Below are positions 1 to 5,308 of a stretch of 5,308 nt of DNA, piece by piece. The position numbers and the translations under genes are program-made. The notes below the pieces were generated by a model, which worked only from the letters and a program-made list of their open reading frames with translations, was not told the DNA's origin and made no database searches. The number at the start of each line of letters is the position of its first letter. Position 1 is the stretch's first letter. The stretch covers positions 33,059 through 38,366 of the forward strand of contig KL568531.1 of the NCBI GenBank assembly GCA_000715605.1. Reading direction: 5' to 3'. The DNA comes from Streptomyces speibonae (GTDB taxonomy: Bacteria; Actinomycetota; Actinomycetes; Streptomycetales; Streptomycetaceae).

Positions 1-230
1 CTGCCGATCAGGTCCTCCGGCCGCAGCTGGGAGACGTACGTGCCGGAACCGTGACGCGGCTCTATCACGCCCAGCGCCGCCAGCATGCGCACCGCCTCCC
101 GCAAGGAGCCGCGGGAGACGCCCAGTTCCTCGCAGAGTTCCGCCTCGGGAGGAATGCGCTCGCCGGCGCCGAGCCGCCCCGTCGCGATCATGTGGCGCAG
201 GCCGTGGAAGGCCTTGTCGACTGCGGACAT
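1..230 (-). CDS. GntR-family transcriptional regulator, N-terminal part (cut by left edge)
   Basis: DNA-binding transcription factor, likely a metabolite-responsive repressor of its own gene and of the divergent importer operon. Reading leftward from ATG at 230-228, 76 codons are visible and the frame is open to the edge. Residues about 5-69 match the GntR winged helix-turn-helix: a first helix (AFHGLRHMIATGRL), the family signature GERIPPEAELCEELGVSRG (residues 24-42) with the recognition helix SRGSLREAVRMLAALG, then the beta-wing IEPRHGSGTYV. The wording of this domain resembles the FadR/FCD subfamily, but the ligand-binding C-terminal domain lies outside the window, so the subfamily and effector are inferred. 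The start is supported by a strong ribosome site, GGGGAGG at 243-237, six bases upstream. The divergent arrangement with a transporter operon is typical of a local regulator. Family call is firm; target and ligand are inference. Confidence 0.93.
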   Translation of the reverse strand, partial: MSAVDKAFHGLRHMIATGRLGAGERIPPEAELCEELGVSRGSLREAVRMLAALGVIEPRHGSGTYVSQLRPEDLIG

Positions 231-279
231 CCGATTCCTCCCCTGACGGGCCGGCGTCGGCGTGCGCCTGCCCGAGTGC

Positions 280-309
280 ACTGTAGCGAGACAAGAGATC
301 CGATGTCTC
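280..309 (-). promoter_or_regulatory. Candidate promoter of the GntR gene
   Basis: On the minus strand a -35-like hexamer GAGACA (309-304, four of six to TTGACA) is followed after 18 bases by a -10-like hexamer TACAGT (285-280, four of six to TATAAT, with the important first, second and last positions kept). This would start transcription near 273 and give a leader of about 43 bases before the ATG at 230. The spacing is good for a housekeeping-sigma promoter. The match is modest, as usual in Streptomyces, and no start site is proven. Confidence 0.45.
288..309. promoter_or_regulatory. Inverted repeat, candidate GntR-regulator operator
   Basis: A perfect 6-bp inverted repeat, GAGACA (288-293) and TGTCTC (304-309), is separated by ten bases whose centre is the palindrome GATC (297-300). 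The whole 22-bp element is symmetric about 298.5. The right arm is the proposed -35 hexamer of the regulator gene, and the element fills most of the spacer between -35 and -10, so a bound dimer would block that promoter. GntR proteins bind as dimers to short dyads in such positions. Assignment to this regulator rests on position and symmetry only. Confidence 0.5.
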
Positions 310-320
310 CCATGTATCGG
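300..320. promoter_or_regulatory. Second, overlapping inverted repeat CCGAT-N11-ATCGG
   Basis: CCGAT at 300-304 is the reverse complement of ATCGG at 316-320, giving a 5-bp dyad centred on 310 that shares bases with the right arm of the 288-309 element. The two centres are 11.5 bp apart, close to one helical turn. It could extend the operator or serve a second dimer, or be a chance repeat because the arms are short. Confidence 0.28.
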
Positions 321-418
321 TCGTGAGTCATCTGATTTCTCTTGGCGCAGAGGTCTTGTCATGGCCGAAAAGTGCATGCCACCATCCCGAGTCATCATAC
401 GTCTTGGTGTGAGGGTCT

Positions 419-438
419 GATGTCCCGTGCGATGTCCC
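419..438. repeat. Tandem GATGTCCC direct repeat upstream of the operon
   Basis: GATGTCCC occurs at 419-426 and again at 431-438, a period of 12 bases. A near-identical copy, GATGTCTC, lies at 302-309 inside the proposed operator. The pair sits 34-53 bases before the favoured start codon of the first operon gene, where a repressor could act on transcription initiation or elongation. Function is inferred. Confidence 0.35.
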
Positions 439-471
439 GGGTCCGGAGAGCCCTTCGCGGATGGGAGTCAT

Positions 472-1716
472 GTGAGCGAGACCGAGGTCACCACCGCACC
501 CCGCCCCCTGCTGCTGGCCGACGGCCGTCCGGCGGCGCGGGCGTGGTCGCTGGATCCCGCCCTGCGCCACCTCAACCACGGCTCCTTCGGCGCGGTACCG
601 CTGGCCGCCCAGGCGCGCCAGCACGAGCTGCGTACGGAGATGGAGAGCGCGCCGGTGGTGTGGTTCCCGGAGCTGCCGCGGCGGCTCGCGGCCACCCGGG
701 GCGACCTCGCGGCCTTCCTCGGCGCGGCCCCCCGCGACCTCGCCCTGGTGCCGAACGCGAGCGCCGGCATGAGCGTCGTGTACGCCGGTCTGGAGCGGCG
801 GCGCGGCGGGGAGATCGTCGTCACCGACCACGGCTACGGCGCCGTGACCATGGGCGCCGAGCGGCTGGCGCGCCGCTGGGGCGGCCGGGTGCGCACCGCC
901 CGGGTGCCGCTGGACGCGGACGAGGAGGGGGCGTACGAGGCCGTGATGGCCGAGGTGGGGGAGAGCACCGACCTCCTCGTGATCGACCAGATCACCTCGG
1001 CGACCGCCCGCCGGCTGCCGGTGGAGCGGATCGGCGCGGAGGCACGGCGCCGCGGTATCCCGCTCCTCGTGGACGGCGCCCACGCCCCCGGCCTGATCGA
1101 CGCCCCGGTCACCGGCCTGACCTGCGACTTCTGGGCGGGCAACCTGCACAAATGGGCCTGCGCGCCGCGCGGCACGGCGGCCCTGGTGGCGCGCGGTCCG
1201 CTGCGCGACGGGCTGTATCCGCTGATCGACTCCTGGGGCGCCGCCGACCCCTACCCCGACCGCTTCGACCAGCAGGGCACCATCGACGCCACCCACTACC
1301 TCGCCGCCCCGACGGCCCTCGACTTCGTCGGGGCGACCTGGGGCTGGCCCGCCGCCCGCCGCTACATGGACGAGCTGGCCGGCTACGCCGAGCAGGTCGT
1401 GGGCGCCGCGTTCACCGCGCTGACCGGCACGGACGCCCGCGTCGACGTGGGCATGCCCGTGCCCGGCATGCGGCTGGTGCGGCTGCCCGAGGGCCTCGCC
1501 GACAGCCGCGTCACCGCCGACGCCCTGCGCGACCGGGCCGCCGCGGAGCTGGGCGTCGAGGCGGCGTTCACCGCTTTCGGCGGCGTCGGGTACTGGCGGC
1601 TGTCCGCCCATGTCTACAACACCGCCGAGGACTACGAGTACTTCGCCGAGAGGTGCGTTCCCGTGCTCGGTGAGTGGGCCCGCGCGGCGCGCGCCCGACA
1701 GCACCGCACCCCCTGA
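472..1716 (+). CDS. PLP-dependent class V aminotransferase-fold enzyme, CefD (isopenicillin N epimerase)-like
   Basis: Cytoplasmic PLP enzyme of fold type I, 414 residues, near the usual length of about 400 for this group. Visible motifs, in order: NHGSFG (35-40) near the N-terminus; phosphate-loop NASAG (95-99); DQITSATARR (172-181); VDGAHA (200-205), with Asp201 expected to hold the pyridine nitrogen; NLHKW (224-228), with Lys227 the Schiff-base lysine; GTID (269-272); and WRLSAHVYNT (375-384), whose Arg376 is the expected substrate-carboxylate contact. All key residues are present, so it should be active. Relatives include epimerases, aminotransferases and C-S lyases such as EgtE, so the reaction is open; no ergothioneine or beta-lactam genes are seen nearby. 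It is the first gene of the importer operon, 45 bases before the binding protein. I chose GTG at 472 because GGAG (464-467) lies four bases upstream; an in-frame GTG at 427 would add 15 residues but its nearest GAGGG (411-415) is 11 bases away. Confidence 0.88.
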   Translation: MSETEVTTAPRPLLLADGRPAARAWSLDPALRHLNHGSFGAVPLAAQARQHELRTEMESAPVVWFPELPRRLAATRGDLAAFLGAAPRDLALVPNASAGMSVVYAGLERRRGGEIVVTDHGYGAVTMGAERLARRWGGRVRTARVPLDADEEGAYEAVMAEVGESTDLLVIDQITSATARRLPVERIGAEARRRGIPLLVDGAHAPGLIDAPVTGLTCDFWAGNLHKWACAPRGTAALVARGPLRDGLYPLIDSWGAADPYPDRFDQQGTIDATHYLAAPTALDFVGATWGWPAARRYMDELAGYAEQVVGAAFTALTGTDARVDVGMPVPGMRLVRLPEGLADSRVTADALRDRAAAELGVEAAFTAFGGVGYWRLSAHVYNTAEDYEYFAERCVPVLGEWARAARARQHRTP

Positions 1717-1743
1717 GGCCACGCCGCCGTATCCCCTCCACCC

Positions 1744-1753
1744 AAGGAAGAGG
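1744..1753 (+). promoter_or_regulatory. Strong ribosome-binding site of the solute-binding protein gene
   Basis: The purine run AAGGAAGAGG ends eight bases before the ATG at 1762. It is the longest Shine-Dalgarno-like run ahead of any operon gene, in keeping with the high expression needed for a binding protein, and it fixes the start that gives a complete lipoprotein signal peptide. Confidence 0.7.
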
Positions 1754-1761
1754 TCGCCACG

Positions 1762-3057
1762 ATGAGAAGAAGGACGGCAGCTCTCGCGCTCGGCACCGCC
1801 GCCGCGATGGTCCTGACCGGCTGTTCCACCATGAGCCCCGGTGAGAGCGGGACGGTCACCCTCAACATGGTCGAGAGCCTGACCAACCCCGCCCGCACCG
1901 ATCTGCTGAAGGGGCTGATAGCCGACTTCGAGAAGCAGAACCCGAAGATCGAGGTCAACCTCGTCTCCCCGCCCACCGAGCAGGCCGACCAGAAGATCCA
2001 GCAGATGCTCCAGTCCGGCAGCGGCGTGGACGTCCTGGAGGTCCGTGACATCACCGTGGGGCCGTGGTCGAACAACGGCTGGCTCTACGACATGAAGAAG
2101 GACCTCGCCGACTGGAAGGGCTGGGAGGCCCTGACCGACAACGCCGTCGAGGCCTCCGAGGACACCGAGGGCAGGACGTACTTCGTCCCCTACGGCTTCT
2201 ACGGGCTGAGCCTCTTCCACCGCACCGACCTGATCGAGGAGGCCGGCTTCGACAAGCCGCCCGCCACCTGGGAGGAGCTGCTGGAGCAGGCCTCCAAGAT
2301 CCACAAGCCGTCGGAGCGGCGCTACGGCTACGCCTTCCGGGGCGGCGCCAACGCGCACAGCAACGCCACCGCCGCGATCGAGGCGTACGTCGCCGACGAC
2401 ATCGACCCGGCCCACGGTTACCTGCTGAAGGACGGCAGCACGATCTTCTCCGCGCCCGAGGCGCTGGACGCGATGGAGACGTACCTGAAGCTGTTCGAGG
2501 AGGCGTCGCCGGAGTCGTCCGTGGCGTGGGGCTACCCGGAGATGGTCGAGGGCTTCTCCAACGGCTCGACCGCGTTCCTGCTCCAGGACCCCGAGGTCAT
2601 CGCCACCGTCTCGGAGTCCAAGTCGATCAAGCCGGACCAGTGGAGCACCGCACCGCTGGTGGCCGGGCCCAGCGGAAAGACCGTGCAGCCGCTGGCCACC
2701 GCCGGCTGGGGCGTGGCCGAGGGCAGCAAGCACAAGGCGGAGGCGGTCAAGCTCGTCGAGTTCCTGTCGGAGGGCGAGGCGTCGACGGCGTTCACCAAGA
2801 AGAACAGCCTGGTGCCGATCCTGAAGTCGGCGGCGGAGGACGAGTTCTACCGGACGGGGCCCTGGGCCAGCTACGTCACCATGACGGAGAACCCGGACAA
2901 GTACCTCGTCGTCACCCAGCCGCGCGGTGTCGCCTGGTGGGCCGAGTGGCAGCAGCGCGCCGACACCGACGTGCAGAAGATGATCCTCGGCAAGCTGACG
3001 CCGAAGGAGCTGCTCGAGGGCTGGGACGCGTACTGGACCGAGAAGTGGAAGAAGTAG
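1762..3057 (+). CDS. ABC importer solute-binding lipoprotein, carbohydrate type (family 1)
   Basis: Extracellular, lipid-anchored substrate receptor that delivers ligand to the two permeases encoded next to it. The 431-residue product begins with a lipoprotein signal: basic MRRR, a hydrophobic stretch, then lipobox LTGC with Cys21 as the lipidated residue. The mature part has the layout of family 1 (MalE-like) binding proteins: a first lobe opening with TVTLNMVES (31-39); a DFEKQNPKIEV strand-helix (55-65); YFVPYGFYGLSLFHR (140-154), followed by AGFDKPPATWEEL (161-173), a hallmark of sugar-binding members; and the late GWGVAEGSKHKAEAVKLVEFL segment (315-335). The C-terminal part is rich in tryptophan (393, 396, 421, 425, 429); some may line the ligand site, since aromatic stacking on sugar rings is common in this family. 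The true ligand is unknown: these proteins bind sugars, glycosides, amino sugars or glycerol-3-phosphate. Its stop lies two bases before permease 1. Confidence 0.93.
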   Translation: MRRRTAALALGTAAAMVLTGCSTMSPGESGTVTLNMVESLTNPARTDLLKGLIADFEKQNPKIEVNLVSPPTEQADQKIQQMLQSGSGVDVLEVRDITVGPWSNNGWLYDMKKDLADWKGWEALTDNAVEASEDTEGRTYFVPYGFYGLSLFHRTDLIEEAGFDKPPATWEELLEQASKIHKPSERRYGYAFRGGANAHSNATAAIEAYVADDIDPAHGYLLKDGSTIFSAPEALDAMETYLKLFEEASPESSVAWGYPEMVEGFSNGSTAFLLQDPEVIATVSESKSIKPDQWSTAPLVAGPSGKTVQPLATAGWGVAEGSKHKAEAVKLVEFLSEGEASTAFTKKNSLVPILKSAAEDEFYRTGPWASYVTMTENPDKYLVVTQPRGVAWWAEWQQRADTDVQKMILGKLTPKELLEGWDAYWTEKWKK

Positions 3058-3059
3058 CG

Positions 3060-4058
3060 ATGTCCACCACGTCCACCCGTGACGTACGCAAGGCGCCCCC
3101 CGCGCGGAAGGGGGGCGCCCCGCCCACGAGGACCGGGCGCCGGCGGGAGTTCACCACGCGGCGCGGTCTGGTCATCGCCGCGTTCATGGCGCCGGCGGCG
3201 GTGTTCGTGGCGGTCTTCACGTACTACCCGATGATCGCCGGCAGTCAGATGGCGTTCCGCAACTGGAACCTGACCGACCTCACCGACACCTCCTGGGTGG
3301 GCCTGAAGAACTTCCGCGAGGTCTTCACCGACCCGGCCTGGGGCACGGTGCTGGACAACACCCTGCTGTGGGTGGTCGGTTCGATCGTGCCGCAGCTGGT
3401 GATCGGGTTCGCCATCGCGCTGTGGCTGCGCCGGCGGTTCCCCTTCCGGGGGCTCTACCAGGCGCTGATCTTCTTCCCCTGGGCGATCTCCGGGTTCCTC
3501 ATCGGCATCCTGTTCCGCTGGCTGTTCAACAGCGAGTTCGGCGTCGTCAACGACCTGCTGCAGAAGGCCGGGATCATCGACGAGCCGATCGCCTGGCTGG
3601 CCGATCCGCAGACCGCGATGATCGCCGTGCTGATCGCCAACGTCTGGTACGGCGTCACCTTCTTCGCGATCATGATCCTGGCCGCGCTCCAGTCCATCCC
3701 CGACGAGCTGTACGAGGCGGCGGCGCTGGACGGTGCGAGCCGGACGCGGACCCTCTTCCAGATCACCATCCCCTACATCCGTACGACGCTGGCCCTGACG
3801 GTGCTGCTGCGCGTCATCTGGATCTTCAACTTCCCCGACCTGATCTTCGGCATGACCGGGGGCGGGCCGAACAACGAGACGCACATCGTGACCACCTGGA
3901 TGATCAAGATCACCCAGCAGGGCGACTACGGCAAGGCCTCCGCCCTCGGCCTCCTGGTCGTCGCCATCCTGCTGGTCTTCGCGGTGTTCTTCCTGATGGC
4001 GACGCGGGAGCGGACGGCCGCGGCACGGGGCTCCGGAAAGCGAGGTGCACGGACGTGA
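3060..4058 (+). CDS. ABC sugar-type permease subunit 1 (MalF/UgpA-like)
   Basis: Integral membrane subunit of a CUT1-type importer, pairing with the next gene product to form the channel. Of 332 residues, the first 36 are a basic, Pro/Gly-rich cytoplasmic tail. About six membrane helices follow, near 37-58, 101-123, 131-154, 186-210, 242-262 and 296-314. The cytoplasmic coupling loop that docks on the ATPase is clear: EAAALDGASRTRTLFQITIP (219-238), the EAA motif with its Gly225 and the later I-x-I-P. GMTGGGPNNET (264-274) is a further segment typical of MalF/UgpA-like subunits. The start at ATG 3060 has GGAAG (3047-3051) eight bases upstream, inside the end of the binding-protein gene, so translation of the two is probably coupled. 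Codons 11-20 contain a strong hairpin listed separately. Confidence 0.94.
   Translation: MSTTSTRDVRKAPPARKGGAPPTRTGRRREFTTRRGLVIAAFMAPAAVFVAVFTYYPMIAGSQMAFRNWNLTDLTDTSWVGLKNFREVFTDPAWGTVLDNTLLWVVGSIVPQLVIGFAIALWLRRRFPFRGLYQALIFFPWAISGFLIGILFRWLFNSEFGVVNDLLQKAGIIDEPIAWLADPQTAMIAVLIANVWYGVTFFAIMILAALQSIPDELYEAAALDGASRTRTLFQITIPYIRTTLALTVLLRVIWIFNFPDLIFGMTGGGPNNETHIVTTWMIKITQQGDYGKASALGLLVVAILLVFAVFFLMATRERTAAARGSGKRGART
3092..3119 (+). promoter_or_regulatory. Perfect GC hairpin at the binding-protein/permease junction
   Basis: GGCGCCCCCC (3092-3101) and GGGGGGCGCC (3110-3119) are perfect reverse complements, giving a 10-bp stem of only G-C pairs with an 8-base loop, GCGCGGAA. It starts 34 bases after the binding-protein stop codon and lies in codons 11-20 of permease 1, in a segment that looks disordered and tolerant of sequence. 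In other binding-protein operons, such as malE-malF of enteric bacteria, a stem-loop just after the binding-protein gene protects its mRNA from 3' exonucleases and so raises its level over the permeases. The same role is inferred here. Confidence 0.55.
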
Positions 4059-4891
4059 TCGGCAAGGAAACGACGGCCGGCCGGGCCACCAAGTTCACGT
4101 TCCTGGGCCTGTGGCTGATCTTCTCCCTCTTCCCCCTCTACTGGATCACCGTCACCTCGCTCAAGGCGCCCGGCGACATCTTCGCCTTCCCCATCGCCTA
4201 CTGGCCCGAGCGCTTCTCGCTGGAGAACTACCAGGGCCTGTTCGGCACCGCCGACTTCGGTACGTACCTGGTCAACAGCCTGGTGGTGGCGACGGTCGCG
4301 GGGCTGGTCGCCACGGCGATCTCGACACTGTCGGCGTATGTCCTCGCACGGTTCGAGTTCCGCACGAAGTCCGCGCTGCTGATGGCGGCGCTGGTCACGC
4401 AGATGATCCCGTCCTTCATCGCGCTGGGCCCGCTGTACCTGCTGATGACCGACCTGCGTCTGGTCGACAACCGGTTCGGGCTGATCCTCGTCTACATCGC
4501 CGTGTGCGTCCCCTTCTGCACGGTGATGCTGCGCGGCTTCTTCGCCAACGTCCCGGACGCGCTGGAGGAGGCCGCCATGATCGACGGCCTGTCCCGGCTC
4601 GGGGCGCTGGTACGGGTGCTGCTGCCGGTGATGCGCCCCGGGATCGTGGCGGCGTTCATCTTCAACTTCGTCAACTGCTGGAACGAGCTGTTTCTGTCGG
4701 TGACGCTGATGAACAGCGACGGCAACAAGACCGTGCCGACGGCTCTGAACGGCTTCATCTCCAGCTTCAACATCGACTGGGGCTCGATGTCCGCGGCGGC
4801 CGTCCTGACCATCCTCCCCACCATGGTGCTCTTCGCGTTCGCCAGCCGGCACATCGTCCAGGGGCTCACGTCGGGCGCGGTGAAGGGGTGA
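4055..4891 (+). CDS. ABC sugar-type permease subunit 2 (MalG/UgpE-like)
   Basis: Second membrane subunit of the importer, 278 residues, close to the usual length for MalG-like subunits. Six helices are visible, near 14-34, 70-98, 106-131, 142-162, 194-216 and 245-265. The segment after helix 1, TSLKAPGDIFAFP (34-46), is typical of this subunit type. The EAA coupling loop is EEAAMIDGLSRLGALVRVLLP (171-191), with Gly178 and the closing L-P conserved. The start is GTG at 4055, whose last two bases are part of the upstream stop (GTGA overlap), with GAGG (4042-4045) nine bases before it. That overlap implies translational coupling and equal amounts of the two permeases. No ATP-binding gene follows: transcription meets a convergent gene 18 bases later, so the ATPase must come from elsewhere. 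Confidence 0.94.
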   Translation: MIGKETTAGRATKFTFLGLWLIFSLFPLYWITVTSLKAPGDIFAFPIAYWPERFSLENYQGLFGTADFGTYLVNSLVVATVAGLVATAISTLSAYVLARFEFRTKSALLMAALVTQMIPSFIALGPLYLLMTDLRLVDNRFGLILVYIAVCVPFCTVMLRGFFANVPDALEEAAMIDGLSRLGALVRVLLPVMRPGIVAAFIFNFVNCWNELFLSVTLMNSDGNKTVPTALNGFISSFNIDWGSMSAAAVLTILPTMVLFAFASRHIVQGLTSGAVKG

Positions 4892-4894
4892 GCC

Positions 4895-4931
4895 GGGGGC
4901 CGACGGCGGTCACCGCTGCCGTCCGGCCTCC
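4895..4931. terminator. Stem-loop between convergent genes, probable terminator
   Basis: An imperfect stem of about 15 bp can form: GGGGGCC (4895-4901) with GGCCTCC (4925-4931, one G-T pair), GACGG (4902-4906) with CCGTC (4919-4923), and CGG (4907-4909) with CCG (4913-4915) around a TCA loop, leaving a one-base and a three-base bulge on the right arm. It begins four bases after the permease stop and contains the stop codon of the convergent gene. There is no T-run on either side, which is common for actinobacterial terminators. It could act in both directions. Confidence 0.5.
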
Positions 4932-5308
4932 CGCGCCGCCCGCTCCAGCCGCTCACGGTAGCTCTCCCACCAGGCGGGGTCGCTCGACGGCAGGCTGCTC
5001 GCGTTCTCGCCCTCCCCCGCCCCGCCGTCCAGCAGCTCCCGCAGGATGTCGGCGTGCCCGGCGTGGCGGTGGGTGTCGGAGATGACGCGGACCACGGCGT
5101 GGTGCAGGGTCAGTTCGGCCCGGCCCTCCGGCCACCAGGGCACCTTGCCGGCCGTCTCCAGGGGCAGGGCGTCGAGCGTGGCGTCCGCGTGTGCCCACGC
5201 CCGGCGGTACAGGTCCACCACGAACGCGCGTGACTCCTGCGCGGTGGCCCACATGTCCGCGTTGGTCTCCGCGGCGTCCGCGAGCCAGGGCAGCGGCTCG
5301 CCGGACGG
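4910..5308 (-). CDS. DUF664 / DinB-superfamily protein, C-terminal part (cut by right edge)
   Basis: The frame is open from the right edge to a TGA at 4912-4910, giving 132 residues without the N-terminus. Features match actinobacterial DUF664 proteins of the DinB four-helix superfamily: ETNADMWATAQESR near the visible start, the helix DLYRRAWAHADATLDALP, the VPWWPEGRAELTLHHAV segment, and the signature DTHRHAGHADILRELLDG, whose histidines belong to the metal-binding set of the superfamily. Family members are usually near 170 residues, so perhaps 35-40 are missing. Some DinB relatives are thiol-dependent transferases, but DUF664 members mostly have no known reaction, and I assign none. An internal ATG at 5254 is not the start, because family-like sequence (GEPLPWLADAAETNAD) continues upstream of it. 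It is convergent with the importer operon and shows no functional link to it. Confidence 0.85.
   Translation of the reverse strand, partial: PSGEPLPWLADAAETNADMWATAQESRAFVVDLYRRAWAHADATLDALPLETAGKVPWWPEGRAELTLHHAVVRVISDTHRHAGHADILRELLDGGAGEGENASSLPSSDPAWWESYRERLERAAREAGRQR

Noticed and set aside
51..326. 91-codon plus-strand open frame at the left edge
   Set aside because: It is antisense to the GntR winged-helix domain, which has a strong ribosome site and a complete family signature.
290..360. Inverted pair GACAAGA (290-296) and TCTTGTC (354-360)
   Set aside because: Only seven bases per arm with a 57-base spacer. It could be half-sites for a looped regulator, but chance is a sufficient explanation.
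356..401. Plus-strand promoter with -35 TTGTCA (356-361) for the operon
   Set aside because: The hexamer matches five of six to TTGACA, but nothing resembling a -10 lies 16-19 bases downstream. The nearest AT-rich words (CATCAT at 393-398) are about 31 bases away. The operon must have a promoter here, but I cannot place it.
342..1673. 443-codon plus-strand open frame overlapping the aminotransferase in another frame
   Set aside because: The product is dominated by Arg, Pro, Gly and Ala with no recognisable domain, while the other frame has every PLP-enzyme motif in order.
1717..1761. Possible terminator or promoter between the aminotransferase and binding-protein genes
   Set aside because: The 45-base gap has no stable inverted repeat and no -35/-10 pair; apart from the ribosome site I see nothing in it, so the genes are treated as one operon.
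328..2733. 801-codon open frame on the minus strand
   Set aside because: It is antisense to the aminotransferase and binding-protein genes, which have clear family motifs. The protein is low-complexity and rich in Gly, Arg and Val, the usual shadow of GC-rich third positions.
3926..4852. 308-codon minus-strand open frame opposite permease 2
   Set aside because: The composition is Asp/Glu/Arg/Gln/His-rich without domains; it mirrors the codon pattern of the permease gene.

Overview
The window reads as chromosomal DNA from a high-GC actinobacterium, most likely Streptomyces or a close relative. Third codon positions are almost all G or C, GTG starts occur, ribosome sites are GGAGG-like, and the proteins look streptomycete. 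It holds six genes: two cut by the window edges and four forming one rightward operon. There are no RNA genes, mobile elements or CRISPR arrays.

Left edge (1-230, minus strand): the N-terminal winged-helix domain of a GntR-family repressor, probably of the FadR/FCD type. It is divergent from the operon. The intergenic region (231-471) is less GC-rich than the genes. It carries a plausible minus-strand promoter whose -35 hexamer is one arm of a perfect inverted repeat (GAGACA-N10-TGTCTC, centred on GATC). That is a good candidate autoregulatory operator. Further short repeats lie closer to the operon start. I could not find a convincing plus-strand promoter.

Operon (472-4891, plus strand): a PLP-dependent class V aminotransferase-fold enzyme of the isopenicillin-N-epimerase (CefD)-like group; 45 bases later a lipoprotein solute-binding protein of ABC family 1; 2 bases later a MalF/UgpA-like permease; then, overlapping by 4 bases, a MalG/UgpE-like permease. 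Together these are the outer parts of a carbohydrate-type (CUT1) ABC importer. No ATPase is encoded here, so it presumably borrows one from elsewhere, as many Streptomyces sugar importers do with MsiK. The linked PLP enzyme suggests that the imported compound, or something made from it, carries an amino group, but the substrate cannot be read from sequence. A perfect 10-bp all-GC hairpin lies just after the binding-protein gene, inside the first codons of permease 1. It is well placed to protect the binding-protein mRNA or raise its amount relative to the membrane subunits.

Right edge (4910-5308, minus strand): the C-terminal part of a DUF664/DinB-superfamily protein, convergent with the operon and apparently unrelated to it. 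A long imperfect stem-loop (4895-4931) at the junction probably terminates one or both transcripts.

The most interesting points are the regulatory architecture of the divergent promoter region, the intra-operon hairpin, and the pairing of a CefD-like enzyme with an ATPase-less sugar-type importer.
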